Positions 25,805-34,082 of a stretch of 47,391 nt of DNA are shown here, one piece after another. The position numbers were made by a program, and so were the translations under genes. A model generated the notes under the pieces. The model searched no databases. It was not told where the DNA came from and saw only the letters and a list, made by a program, of their open reading frames with translations. Where the stretch lies: the NCBI RefSeq assembly GCF_017115045.1, contig NZ_JABXKK010000111.1:1-47391 (forward strand). Reading direction: 5' to 3'. The DNA comes from Nostoc sp. NMS8 (lineage in GTDB: Bacteria > Cyanobacteriota > Cyanobacteriia > Cyanobacteriales > Nostocaceae). Each line of letters opens with the position of its first letter. Position 1 is the stretch's first letter.

Positions 25805-26887
25805 TTAACCGTTGATAGCAGGAGCAGTCATTGCTACAGGAGTAACTTCACCAGCAGCTAAGTCTAAGGGGAAGTTGTGAGCGTTACGCTCGTGCATTAC
25901 TTCCATACCCAAGTTAGCGCGGTTGATTACGTCTGCCCAAGTGCTGATTACGCGACCTTGGGAGTCAATAATTGATTGGTTGAAGTTGAAACCGTTCAGG
26001 TTGAATGCCATCGTGCTGATACCCAAAGCGGTGAACCAGATACCGACGACAGGCCAAGCTGCGAGCAAGAAGTGCAATTGACGGCTGTTTTGAAATGATG
26101 CGTATTGGAAGATCAAACGACCGAAGTAGCCGTGTGCCGCAACGATGTTGTAGGTTTCTTCTTCTTGACCGAACTTGTAACCGTAGTTTAGTGATTCGGT
26201 TTCGGTGGTTTCACGCACCAAGGAAGAAGTTACTAGAGAACCGTGCATTGCAGAGAACAATGAACCCCCAAATACACCAGCCACACCTAACATGTGGAAG
26301 GGGTGCATTAAGATGTTATGTTCTGCTTGGAACACAATCATGAAGTTGAAGGTTCCAGAGATACCCAAAGGCATACCATCAGAGAAAGAACCTTGACCGA
26401 TTGGGTAGATCAAGAATACTGCGGTAGCGGAAGCCAAAGGTGCGCTGTAAGCTACGCAAATCCAAGGACGCATACCTAAGCGGTAAGAAAGTTCCCACTG
26501 ACGACCCAAGTAAGTAGCGCAACCAATCAAGAAGTGGAAAACTACCAATTGGTAAGGGCCGCCGTTGTACAACCACTCATCAAGAGAAGCTGCTTCCCAG
26601 ATTGGGTAAAAGTGCAAGCCGATAGCGTTTGAAGAAGGAACAACTGCACCAGAGATGATGTTGTTTCCGTAGATCAAAGAACCTGCAACTGGTTCGCGGA
26701 TTCCATCGATGTCCACAGGAGGAGCAGCGATGAAGGCAATTACGAAGCAGGTGGTTGCAGCTAGCAGGGTAGGAATCATCAAAACGCCGAACCAACCGAT
26801 GTATATACGGTTTTCGGTGCTGGTGATCCACTCGCAGAAGCGATCCCATACGCTAGCGCCAGAGCGCCGTTGTAAGGTTGTGGTCAT
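25805..26887 (-). CDS. psbA: Photosystem II D1 protein
   Basis: A 360-residue reaction-centre protein in the thylakoid membrane, binding P680, pheophytin, QB and the manganese cluster. All key residues are in place: Tyr161, Asp170, His190, His198, His215, Tyr246, Ser264, His272, His332, Glu333, His337, Asp342 and Ala344 (the processing site), followed by a 16-residue cleaved tail. Residue 130 is Gln, the D1:1 or low-light form, rather than Glu. Gly80, Phe158 and Thr286 argue against the low-oxygen D1-prime variant. Residues 123-125 are Cys-Ala-Thr, where the D1 sequences I recall have Val-Phe-Cys, so this is a divergent copy. It is a single-gene transcript with its own terminator. Nostoc genomes carry several psbA copies, and which one this is cannot be told here. 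Confidence 0.99.
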   Translation of the reverse strand: MTTTLQRRSGASVWDRFCEWITSTENRIYIGWFGVLMIPTLLAATTCFVIAFIAAPPVDIDGIREPVAGSLIYGNNIISGAVVPSSNAIGLHFYPIWEAASLDEWLYNGGPYQLVVFHFLIGCATYLGRQWELSYRLGMRPWICVAYSAPLASATAVFLIYPIGQGSFSDGMPLGISGTFNFMIVFQAEHNILMHPFHMLGVAGVFGGSLFSAMHGSLVTSSLVRETTETESLNYGYKFGQEEETYNIVAAHGYFGRLIFQYASFQNSRQLHFLLAAWPVVGIWFTALGISTMAFNLNGFNFNQSIIDSQGRVISTWADVINRANLGMEVMHERNAHNFPLDLAAGEVTPVAMTAPAING

Positions 26888-27447
26888 GGTTTTATAAGTG
26901 CTATGGGTTGTTAAATATGGAACAAACGAAATAAATTTCGCCTGTTGAAATATAGTCTACATGAATTTACTTGGACGCAATCTGTGACTTAATATTCTTT
27001 AACAAAATTCTTTAACAAGCTAGTCGAACTGTAAAGTTTTTCTACTATTAAATAAGTCATGGATTGACGCTTTATAAGGCATTTCACCACCTAACTTGCT
27101 ATTACTTTCGAGGATGCGATCGCCTACTACTCTGTGGCGGAAGTTTTCCTGCCTTTAATAAGGGGCTTAATCAATTGTCTGGCTAATTGAGATGGTAGGT
27201 GGATTTCCCTTACTTGCCTTTACACTTCTTTACAATCAGCCTGTGGGAAATATTTTAAGTCTTAATGAAATCTTGAAATGCCCCCCCAGAGGATTGCAGT
27301 TTGTATCCTAATAGGTTTTATTAAAAAGTTACATCTCTTAAATAATCTTCACAAGCCTAAATGAAATAGTTAGGCTCAGTTTTTCGCTGCTAATACAGTC
27401 CTATCCGTTTTTACCAAACAAAAATCTGTCTTTAAATGAGGAAATAT
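26888..27447. other. Divergent psbA / nickel permease intergenic region
   Basis: About 560 bp that must hold the psbA promoter (minus strand) and the permease promoter (plus strand). I cannot assign convincing -35/-10 boxes. A HIP1 site lies near 27117 and a hairpin at 27354-27376. No gene is seen. Confidence 0.6.
27354..27385 (+). terminator. Possible leader hairpin/attenuator before nickel permease
   Basis: AGCCTAA (27354-27360) and TTAGGCT (27370-27376) form a 7-bp stem followed by CAGTTTTT. It lies about 70 bp upstream of the permease start. It could terminate or attenuate transcripts; the stem is short. Confidence 0.35.
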
Positions 27448-28557
27448 ATGTTATCAGGTTTTTCGCGTGTTTTCAACGATAGCTCCAGAAACGTTAGACG
27501 TAAAGTTATCAACATTTATGCATTCTTGATTAGCGTGAATATTTTGGTTTGGGTAGTTGCCCTCATTGCATTCCACAGTTACCCCCTTCTGCTTGGCACT
27601 GCCGTATTAGCTTATAGCTTTGGGCTGCGTCATGCTGTGGATGCCGATCATATTGCGGCGATTGACAATGTTACCCGTAAATTGATGCAGGAGAACAAAC
27701 GACCTGTTGCTGTTGGGTTCTTTTTCTCACTGGGTCATTCCACCATTGTAGTTTTAGCCTCTGTTGCGATCGCATTGACTGCCTCAACCATTCAAAAGGA
27801 CTTTCCTAGTTTTCAAAAGGTTGGTGGGTTAATTGGCACTACTGTTTCTGCACTTTTCCTACTGGCAATTGCAGCGATTAATATGGTGGTTCTCTGGGAT
27901 GTCTATAAAACCTTCCAAAGCGTAAAGCGGGGAGGAATCTACGACGATCAGTCTTTAGATGAATTTTTGAACCAACGTGGGCTGTTAGGTCGCTTCTTCC
28001 GTCCCTTGTTTCGGCTGATAGATAGTAGCTGGAAAATGTACCCTTTGGGGTTTCTTTTCGGTTTAGGCTTCGACACAGCGACCGAGGTAGGACTGCTTGG
28101 GATCTCTGCAAGTCAAGCGGCTAAAGGTCTGCCAATTTGGTCGATCTTATTGTTTCCAGCTTTGTTCACAGCAGGTATGTCCCTAGTTGACACTACTGAC
28201 GGCATTTTAATGCTTGGTGCTTATGGCTGGGCTTACATCAAACCAATCCGCAAGCTCTACTACAATATGACCATCACTTTTGTTTCTGTACTGGTCGCTG
28301 TAATCATCGGAGGGATTGAAGCTCTGAGCATCATTGGCGATCAGTTAGAACTGAAAGGTTGGTTTTGGGATTTTATTAGTGAACTAAGTGATAATTTTGG
28401 CACAATTGGCTACTTGATTATTGGCATTTTTGTATTAAGTTGGTTACTCTCGACTTTCATCTACAAAGTCAAAAAGTACGATGACTTGGAAGTTACTACC
28501 ACTACAACCCCTAAGCAGACAAGGAATAAGGGAATAGATACAAATCAAAAAAGATGA
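27448..28557 (+). CDS. NiCoT family nickel/cobalt permease (HoxN/NixA type)
   Basis: Inner-membrane secondary transporter for Ni2+ and/or Co2+. The family signature RHAVDADHIAAIDN (HX4DH) lies in the second membrane segment, and the further signatures LGHSTIV and GLGFDTATEVGLL are present. About eight hydrophobic segments are predicted. The ATG at 27448 is preferred over 27436 because GAGG sits 6 nt before it; this gives 369 residues. The last 15 or so residues (TPKQTRNKGIDTNQKR) are hydrophilic and are encoded by DNA matching a dispersed repeat (8093-8130 inverted), so the C-terminus seems to have been replaced. Nickel would serve hydrogenases, urease or the LarE-derived cofactor. No metal riboswitch is recognisable upstream. 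Confidence 0.93.
   Translation: MLSGFSRVFNDSSRNVRRKVINIYAFLISVNILVWVVALIAFHSYPLLLGTAVLAYSFGLRHAVDADHIAAIDNVTRKLMQENKRPVAVGFFFSLGHSTIVVLASVAIALTASTIQKDFPSFQKVGGLIGTTVSALFLLAIAAINMVVLWDVYKTFQSVKRGGIYDDQSLDEFLNQRGLLGRFFRPLFRLIDSSWKMYPLGFLFGLGFDTATEVGLLGISASQAAKGLPIWSILLFPALFTAGMSLVDTTDGILMLGAYGWAYIKPIRKLYYNMTITFVSVLVAVIIGGIEALSIIGDQLELKGWFWDFISELSDNFGTIGYLIIGIFVLSWLLSTFIYKVKKYDDLEVTTTTTPKQTRNKGIDTNQKR
28515..28556. repeat. Dispersed repeat fused into the 3' end of the nickel permease gene
   Basis: AGACAAGGAATAAGGGAATAG and the following GATAC are the near reverse complement of GTATCTATCCC...TTCCTTGTCT at 8093-8130. The repeat is read through in frame to a TGA. Confidence 0.5.
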
Positions 28558-28624
28558 TCGATCTTAAGCATGGACAAGGTTTACAGCCAGTATCCGACTT
28601 GGAAGTGCGAATTCAAGTTGACAT

Positions 28625-30124
28625 TTAAAAATCAAAGTAGATGTAGGGCAAACTGCCTTCGGGGGCTAATAACCAAACAGCGTAGAAACAGATGGGAACG
28701 AATACAAGTTTAATTGGCCAGTTAAACTCTAACTTCAGCATTCGGTTGAAGGTATAGACTACAGTCATCAGGGCAGCTAAAGCTAGAAGTACCCAAGTGA
28801 GTTGGGATTGGCTCATATTTAAGGCTTCCACATAGACCTTTTCCGCAAACTGGGCGTCAGCCGGATAACCCCAAAGATGCCGAATTACTAAAGAAGAGTC
28901 TTGGAGATTAGGTAAACGGAACCAAATCCAAGAGGTAAAAACCATCAGTTGGGTTAATAACCAAGCGACAAAAATACCCAGAGGATTTTGCCAGAATTGT
29001 TCTAGCTTTTCAAAGCGATCGCTTATAGAATCTGTAAGTCGATGAACCACCAAGGCTAATCCGTGGAATATGCCCCAAACGACATAACCCAAAGCAGCAC
29101 CGTGCCAGATACCAGCAATTAGCATCACAAGAAATAAATTCCAGCAGGTACGGACTAAACCTCGACGAGAACCGCCCAAAGGAAAGTAGACATAGTTACG
29201 CAGCCAATCTCCTAGAGTGATATGCCAGCGTCGCCAAAATTCTGAGATATTGGTGCTGAAATAGGGAAAGTCAAAATTCTCAGGTAGAACCAAACCGAAA
29301 AGCAAAGCACTCCCACGGGCAATATCTACGTAACCATTGAAATCTAGATATAATTGCAAGCCGTAGGCAAATGTCGCTAACCAAAGATCGGTACTACCCG
29401 CCCGTTGCAAATTCCCAAAGCATAAATCGACGAAAATTCCCAAGTGGTCTGCAAAAATTCCCTTTTTAACTGCGCCCCTAGCAATCAACCACAGCGCCTC
29501 AGCTACTCTATCAGCACTAGGTAAATCTAGTGTATTGAATTGATTTGCTAAGTTGTGGTAGCGCGTAATCGGGCCTGAAATCAGTTTGGCGAAGAATAAT
29601 TTGTATGTAGCAAATTTGAGAAAATTATCAGTAGCAGGGGCACCGCGATAGACATCTATTAAATAGGCAATGCATTCAAAGGTGAAAAATGAAATTCCTA
29701 AAGGTGCAATCAATTTAAAAGAGCTATCTGGTGAGTTGGTTTGTATATTAAAAACAAACTTGAATAAGGGGGTTAAATACTTAAAAGCTAACAGCAGTAA
29801 AACATTTAGAGTTATACCCAACCACAAAACTTTGAGACGGCGACGATTCCAATCAACTTGAGCAAATTGCCACTCTTCGTTAGAGATTTGCCAGTCAAGA
29901 GAATGTTTTCCTGGTGATGTATTTTTACCAATTTCCAGTCCCACACGGAAATTAATAAATGTCAAAGCTAATAGTAATGGTATGTATTGGATGTGCAAGG
30001 ATGCATAGAAAACCAGACTGGCAATTAGCAACGTCCATAATCGAAATTTCTGTTGTGCTAAAGACCAGTAAATTCCTAATACACTCAACAAGAACAGCCC
30101 ATAGAAAATTGATATAAAGTTCAT
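28625..30124 (-). CDS. MBOAT family membrane O-acyltransferase (AlgI-like)
   Basis: Polytopic inner-membrane enzyme of 499 residues that probably moves acyl groups across the membrane for O-acylation of an exported polymer. The MBOAT catalytic His341 lies in GIWHGAALGYV, preceded by the family segment SEFWRRWHITLGDWLRNYVYFPLGG, shown here only by its key residues SEFWRRWH and NYVYFPLGG. About ten hydrophobic segments are predicted. It is on the same strand as, and 132 bp downstream of, the DUF1574 gene, whose product has an SGNH-like domain. AlgI-type MBOATs commonly act with such partners (compare AlgJ/AlgX with AlgI). The substrate is unknown. The gap between the genes is filled with heptamer repeats. 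Confidence 0.93.
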   Translation of the reverse strand: MNFISIFYGLFLLSVLGIYWSLAQQKFRLWTLLIASLVFYASLHIQYIPLLLALTFINFRVGLEIGKNTSPGKHSLDWQISNEEWQFAQVDWNRRRLKVLWLGITLNVLLLLAFKYLTPLFKFVFNIQTNSPDSSFKLIAPLGISFFTFECIAYLIDVYRGAPATDNFLKFATYKLFFAKLISGPITRYHNLANQFNTLDLPSADRVAEALWLIARGAVKKGIFADHLGIFVDLCFGNLQRAGSTDLWLATFAYGLQLYLDFNGYVDIARGSALLFGLVLPENFDFPYFSTNISEFWRRWHITLGDWLRNYVYFPLGGSRRGLVRTCWNLFLVMLIAGIWHGAALGYVVWGIFHGLALVVHRLTDSISDRFEKLEQFWQNPLGIFVAWLLTQLMVFTSWIWFRLPNLQDSSLVIRHLWGYPADAQFAEKVYVEALNMSQSQLTWVLLALAALMTVVYTFNRMLKLEFNWPIKLVFVPICFYAVWLLAPEGSLPYIYFDF

Positions 30125-30256
30125 TTTTTAGTCATTAGGCATTAGTCATTAGTCATTAGTCATTGGCCATTGGTCATTAGTAATTAGTCATTGGGTATTG
30201 TAGATTATTCTGCCTAGCTCCCAGTCCCCAGTCCCCAATCCCCAATCCCCAATCCC
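30125..30256. repeat. Heptanucleotide repeat tracts (STRR type)
   Basis: Two tracts. The first has five or more variants of CATTAGT (30131-30195), the second has CCCCAGT/CCCCAAT units (30224-30256). CCCCAGT-type heptamers are the short tandemly repeated sequences known from heterocystous cyanobacteria. They separate the DUF1574 gene from the MBOAT gene. Confidence 0.85.
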
Positions 30257-33200
30257 CTACTTCACTGGCCAAGGAATCATCGGATCGTTAGCTAACTTTT
30301 TCGAGACTTCGTATGCGCCAAAGCGGTTGAGGTGACTAGGATCAGAAAAATAGTCATTTGCTTTTGGCCACTGTTGGCTCAAATCACGATAAATAAAGTT
30401 GGGATTAGTAGCCAAACGCAACATATATTGTTGAAATTGTTGCTCATATTGTTTACGCACTGGATCTAAATAATCTGCCGTCAGAGGCATGTTGACAAAC
30501 ACTAAGGAAATTTTCTGAGCCTGGGTAAACTGAAGCACCTCTTGGAAAGCAGTATCTTGCTGTCCTTCTACCTGGAAAGATTTATAGTCGTTGTCATAAT
30601 TTCCGGGAACTCTAGAATGTTTTTGATAATATCTCGCGGGATTAAAGCGAATAGACAAGGGTAGAAAGCCATCAAAGTCAACTGCTTGCTGAAAAATACT
30701 CTCATCTGAAGTAGCGTCTGTTAGCTGTTTTTCTGATGTAACTGTCTGATTATGACCAACTGCAAGGAATTGTTTTTGCAGTAAACTTTTTATTTGGTCA
30801 CGGTTTTTATAACTAGCAGAAACAGATGCCAAAGCCTGATTTAAGGACTGATTGACAGCTTCATAAGTGCTGATCTCCGGTTTTTCTTCGGTTGTCTTTT
30901 TTTCTCCTGAATTTACTGTATTTTCTGGCAAATCATTACTATTTGCAGGGTTTGCTGTTTTTTGGAATGCTTGTTTATAACCAGCTGATGCAGCAAGCGA
31001 TTTAAAGGTAATATCCTCGCGTCCGCCGTTGAAAGCACGGGCGCCATCTGCCCAGATAATTATTTTGGGTAGTTCTGATGGTTGCAGTACATGGCGAATT
31101 ACAAAGTCTACAACTTGTGCAGTAGCACCGTTGATTCCAAAGTTAAATACATCAAGATTTGGATAGCCCTGAGTCGCTAAAGCTTTAGAAAGTGCTGCGG
31201 GATCTACTCCTCTGAGGGCGCGGGAGGAGCCAATAATCAACACGTCTGGCGGAGTACCAGTTCTAGCTAAACGCTGTTTATACAGTGCTAGTTGCTCGTC
31301 TAATTGTCTGACGTTGAAACTTGGCAGTTGCGATCGCGCTGCTAAAAGAATAGCTGTTGCGGTAGCTTTTTCCTTCAGTGGGGCGGCTGCCAAATTATTT
31401 TTCGGAGTATCATCGCTTTGGGTAAATTCCGAAGCATTAAATACAGAACTCTGATTTGGAGGAGATTTCGTTTTGGAAGTGCTGGTAAAAAATGTTGTTT
31501 TCTCACTCTGATTTTTTTCAGATGTCAAAGATGCTTGGCGCTCAGAAGATGATGGGAGGGAGACGCTAGCGACTTTTGACGAACTTGGTGTAGTACGTGC
31601 AATAATTTGACCCAGTACCCAATCAGTTTGGAGGGTGAGCAATAATCCCAGTGTTCCCCAAACTAGAGCAATCTTAATTCCTTGAACATCACGGTTATCT
31701 TCTGCTGATTGGTTGCTTTCGGTAAATAGCTGGCTGTTCAATAGCAATTTTTTTGCTGTTGCACTTGTCGTTGTCAGCCAATCTCGCGCTACTTCGGTTA
31801 CAAAACTTTGAACTTCTTCTGTGGTTAAGTCGGGGCGCAAAATTGGCTCACTAGTCTCAGAGGTTACTAAATCGTTAACGTATTTAGAAGTAGCAGCAAA
31901 TTCTGGGGTTGCCTCTGGTACTAAACGTTGGCGATGTTCAAGATCGACGCCATAATGCCAAAAAGGTTCTTTATTCCCAGCCCGGCGACCGTAGACACGT
32001 ACTCCCATGATACCGGGAATTTTTAACTGGCGGATAAACTGCGTAATTTTACTTGCTACTTGTTGCCGCACTGGACAAACAGGCGCATCACACATGATGT
32101 GTAATAAATCATTTTTGTTCAGTAGAAGTACGCGAATGCCACCTGTTAATAGCCGCCAATCCAAATCAGGATTGAGTAAACGCTCCAGTAAAAATACGAT
32201 CGCAGGTTCATCGCCAGTATTGGCTAAATCGAGCGGTGATGTGGCAAAGATGGGATTGTTGGCTGCGGGTAAACTCAGCCAATCAATCCAAGTCGGCTGC
32301 ATGTCGCCTGCTTTTTGTCCGTAGACGGTGGCGGCGAGAATGCCTTGAGGTGCGATCGCTTCTAGTTGCGGTAAAATTGCCTCTAAACACACTGCCTTGT
32401 CTGGGATAGGGGCAGTTCCTAAGAGATCAAAAGCTGGAATACAAAAGATATGTAGCGTTGATTCTTTTAAAGAAACTTGGACACCAACTTTTAACCCTGA
32501 TAGTACCTCAGTTAATAATCGAGCGATCGCTTGGACATCTCCCCAACGCGCCCACTCTTTGAGCATTACCTCTGGTGGGGTCAAGTCTATCCGCAGCAGC
32601 CAATCAGGGGCAGTTTCGCCGCTAACTTGAGAAACAATTACAGCATCTTGGTAGCCGGAAAGCTTGAGATAACGCAACTTTTGTGCTATTGGTTCAGCAA
32701 GCAATGATGCATCAGGGCTATAGCTCGACTGGCAAAATATCCACAGGCGATTTTCTTCTGGCTGAGAATTCTTGGGCTGATATGGCTTAATTTTTGCCTG
32801 TACTGATACACCTAACGTACTTAGGGTTTCGCTGAGATATCGAGCGATCGCCTCTGGGTTGCCTTGGCGTGCCAAACTTTCGTTAGAGACAATTAGCGCC
32901 CCACCCGATTGTTTAGATTTTTCTGAGTCTGCTAGTAGCGCTTGCTGCACCTCATCCAAATGCTTATCTATCTGATTCAAGTGAACTCGATGGCACCATG
33001 AGGGGCGCTGTTCCCCTTTTCTGCGGCCATAGACAAATACTTGATATATTGAGGTTTGTTCGCTGCTTGTGAGGATATCTAAATTTGTTTGCTGTAGTGC
33101 TTGCAGCAAGTCAGACAAAGTACGCCAACGCTGAGGACATTCCGTTCCTTCACAAAGAATATGAAGGTCATTTCCCCGCAACCGGACTTTCACCCCGAAA

Positions 33201-33271
33201 GTGTTGATCCCTGTTGCCTGGCTTACCCATTGCGCTAAGGATTGCTGGCGATCTGGTAATACTGTTTTCAT
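30257..33271 (-). CDS. DUF1574 family protein: fourfold repeat, one membrane span, SGNH-like domain
   Basis: A 1004-residue protein. The first 450 residues hold four divergent copies of a module of about 100 residues, each with a strand ending in LHI(L/F/M)C or LWIFC and most with a later VYGRRxGxxxPxW-like block (clearest around residues 50-95, 290-335 and 390-440). One hydrophobic span lies at about 530-555 (IALVWGTLGLLLTLQ). A Ser/Thr/Lys-rich linker follows, then an extracytoplasmic SGNH-like domain at about 670-1000 with block I VLIIGSSRALRG near 682 and a terminal DPSHLNRFGA Asp-His block near 978. By this topology the repeats face the cytosol. Beside the MBOAT gene it probably completes a surface-polymer acylation machine, the repeats perhaps binding a cytosolic regulator. 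That is inference. Confidence 0.85.
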   Translation of the reverse strand: MKTVLPDRQQSLAQWVSQATGINTFGVKVRLRGNDLHILCEGTECPQRWRTLSDLLQALQQTNLDILTSSEQTSIYQVFVYGRRKGEQRPSWCHRVHLNQIDKHLDEVQQALLADSEKSKQSGGALIVSNESLARQGNPEAIARYLSETLSTLGVSVQAKIKPYQPKNSQPEENRLWIFCQSSYSPDASLLAEPIAQKLRYLKLSGYQDAVIVSQVSGETAPDWLLRIDLTPPEVMLKEWARWGDVQAIARLLTEVLSGLKVGVQVSLKESTLHIFCIPAFDLLGTAPIPDKAVCLEAILPQLEAIAPQGILAATVYGQKAGDMQPTWIDWLSLPAANNPIFATSPLDLANTGDEPAIVFLLERLLNPDLDWRLLTGGIRVLLLNKNDLLHIMCDAPVCPVRQQVASKITQFIRQLKIPGIMGVRVYGRRAGNKEPFWHYGVDLEHRQRLVPEATPEFAATSKYVNDLVTSETSEPILRPDLTTEEVQSFVTEVARDWLTTTSATAKKLLLNSQLFTESNQSAEDNRDVQGIKIALVWGTLGLLLTLQTDWVLGQIIARTTPSSSKVASVSLPSSSERQASLTSEKNQSEKTTFFTSTSKTKSPPNQSSVFNASEFTQSDDTPKNNLAAAPLKEKATATAILLAARSQLPSFNVRQLDEQLALYKQRLARTGTPPDVLIIGSSRALRGVDPAALSKALATQGYPNLDVFNFGINGATAQVVDFVIRHVLQPSELPKIIIWADGARAFNGGREDITFKSLAASAGYKQAFQKTANPANSNDLPENTVNSGEKKTTEEKPEISTYEAVNQSLNQALASVSASYKNRDQIKSLLQKQFLAVGHNQTVTSEKQLTDATSDESIFQQAVDFDGFLPLSIRFNPARYYQKHSRVPGNYDNDYKSFQVEGQQDTAFQEVLQFTQAQKISLVFVNMPLTADYLDPVRKQYEQQFQQYMLRLATNPNFIYRDLSQQWPKANDYFSDPSHLNRFGAYEVSKKLANDPMIPWPVK

Positions 33272-33743
33272 GCTCAGTTAACTTTACAGTCAGCGATTGT
33301 TGGGGGATAGTGCCTGCACTTGTAAACTAGAACCATAGGTTTATCACACTCTGACGTTTTTTTTTAACAATTTTGTTACCTTCGTAGCTCATAAAATCGG
33401 CCAAGATAGTCTTGTACGGGTTGCAAGTCTGACTAATGTTGAGTTTTGCGTTTATTTTACTAACAGGGAGTCAAAAATCAGAAGTTAGGAGTTAGGGGTT
33501 AGGAGTTAAAAGTTAGGAGCCAGGAGTCAGAATAATTCTATATGACTGGCTGATGACTTGTCCTTGAAAGCCGGATTTGCATCCCACTGCCCTAATACGC
33601 CAGATGGGCAAAACAAACAATAAGCTTATCTCATTAAACTCCCTCCCTTTATCGTTGGAGTTATCTTAACTCCTAACTCCTGACTCATAATTCATAACTC
33701 CTAACTTCTTCTTACTCATATTTCCCATAACCAAGAATTAGCA
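33272..33743. other. Intergenic region with inverted heptamer tracts
   Basis: GAGTTAG-type heptamers run at 33476-33533 and their complement (CTAACTC-type) at 33664-33712, so the two tracts can pair over a 130-bp loop. Otherwise I see no gene or RNA. Confidence 0.65.
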
Positions 33744-33998
33744 ATGCCTCCTGTCAACCAACAATCTTCATCTAAACCCGCATCCAATCTGGATTTATTT
33801 GCCATTCCCCCGTCGTTCCTTTTACAAATTGGTACAGCGTCTATATTACTGCTGCTGATTACTGGAAAAACTACAGTAAAAGCACTAGAAGCCATAGGGG
33901 AAGCCAGTGAAGAATTATTTCGAGGCGATCGCCTACCCAACCTAGATTTCCCAGATGAACACGAAATCAATCAAGATGAGAAGATATACACCAAATAA
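33744..33998 (+). CDS. Small membrane-anchored hypothetical protein
   Basis: An 84-residue protein with a Pro/Ser/Asn-rich N-terminus, one hydrophobic span (FLLQIGTASILLLLITG, about 27-43), an amphipathic helix (KALEAIGEASEELF) and an acidic tail (DFPDEHEINQDEK). I do not recognise a family. The composition and the clean in-frame architecture suggest a real gene. It precedes ppc by 85 bp on the same strand and might be co-transcribed. The ATG at 33744 lacks a strong ribosome binding site. Confidence 0.7.
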   Translation: MPPVNQQSSSKPASNLDLFAIPPSFLLQIGTASILLLLITGKTTVKALEAIGEASEELFRGDRLPNLDFPDEHEINQDEKIYTK

Positions 33999-34082
33999 TT
34001 ATTTGCTCAGGAACAACCCAGTGAGCATTAAGTGCAAAACCTAGAACCGTAAACACTAATTAGCTTTACAAGAATAGAGAAT

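Noticed and set aside
25805..26887. Idea that this psbA is a D1-prime or rogue D1 variant
   Set aside because: Gly80, Phe158, Thr286 and all manganese-cluster ligands are canonical, so it should be a functional standard D1 with Gln130.
26095..26897. Several open frames on both strands inside psbA
   Set aside because: The strongly biased codon use of psbA keeps other frames open; D1 is unambiguous.
26888..27447. Metal or cobalamin riboswitch before the nickel permease
   Set aside because: I looked for conserved box sequences and found only a short hairpin at 27354-27376; not enough for a riboswitch call.
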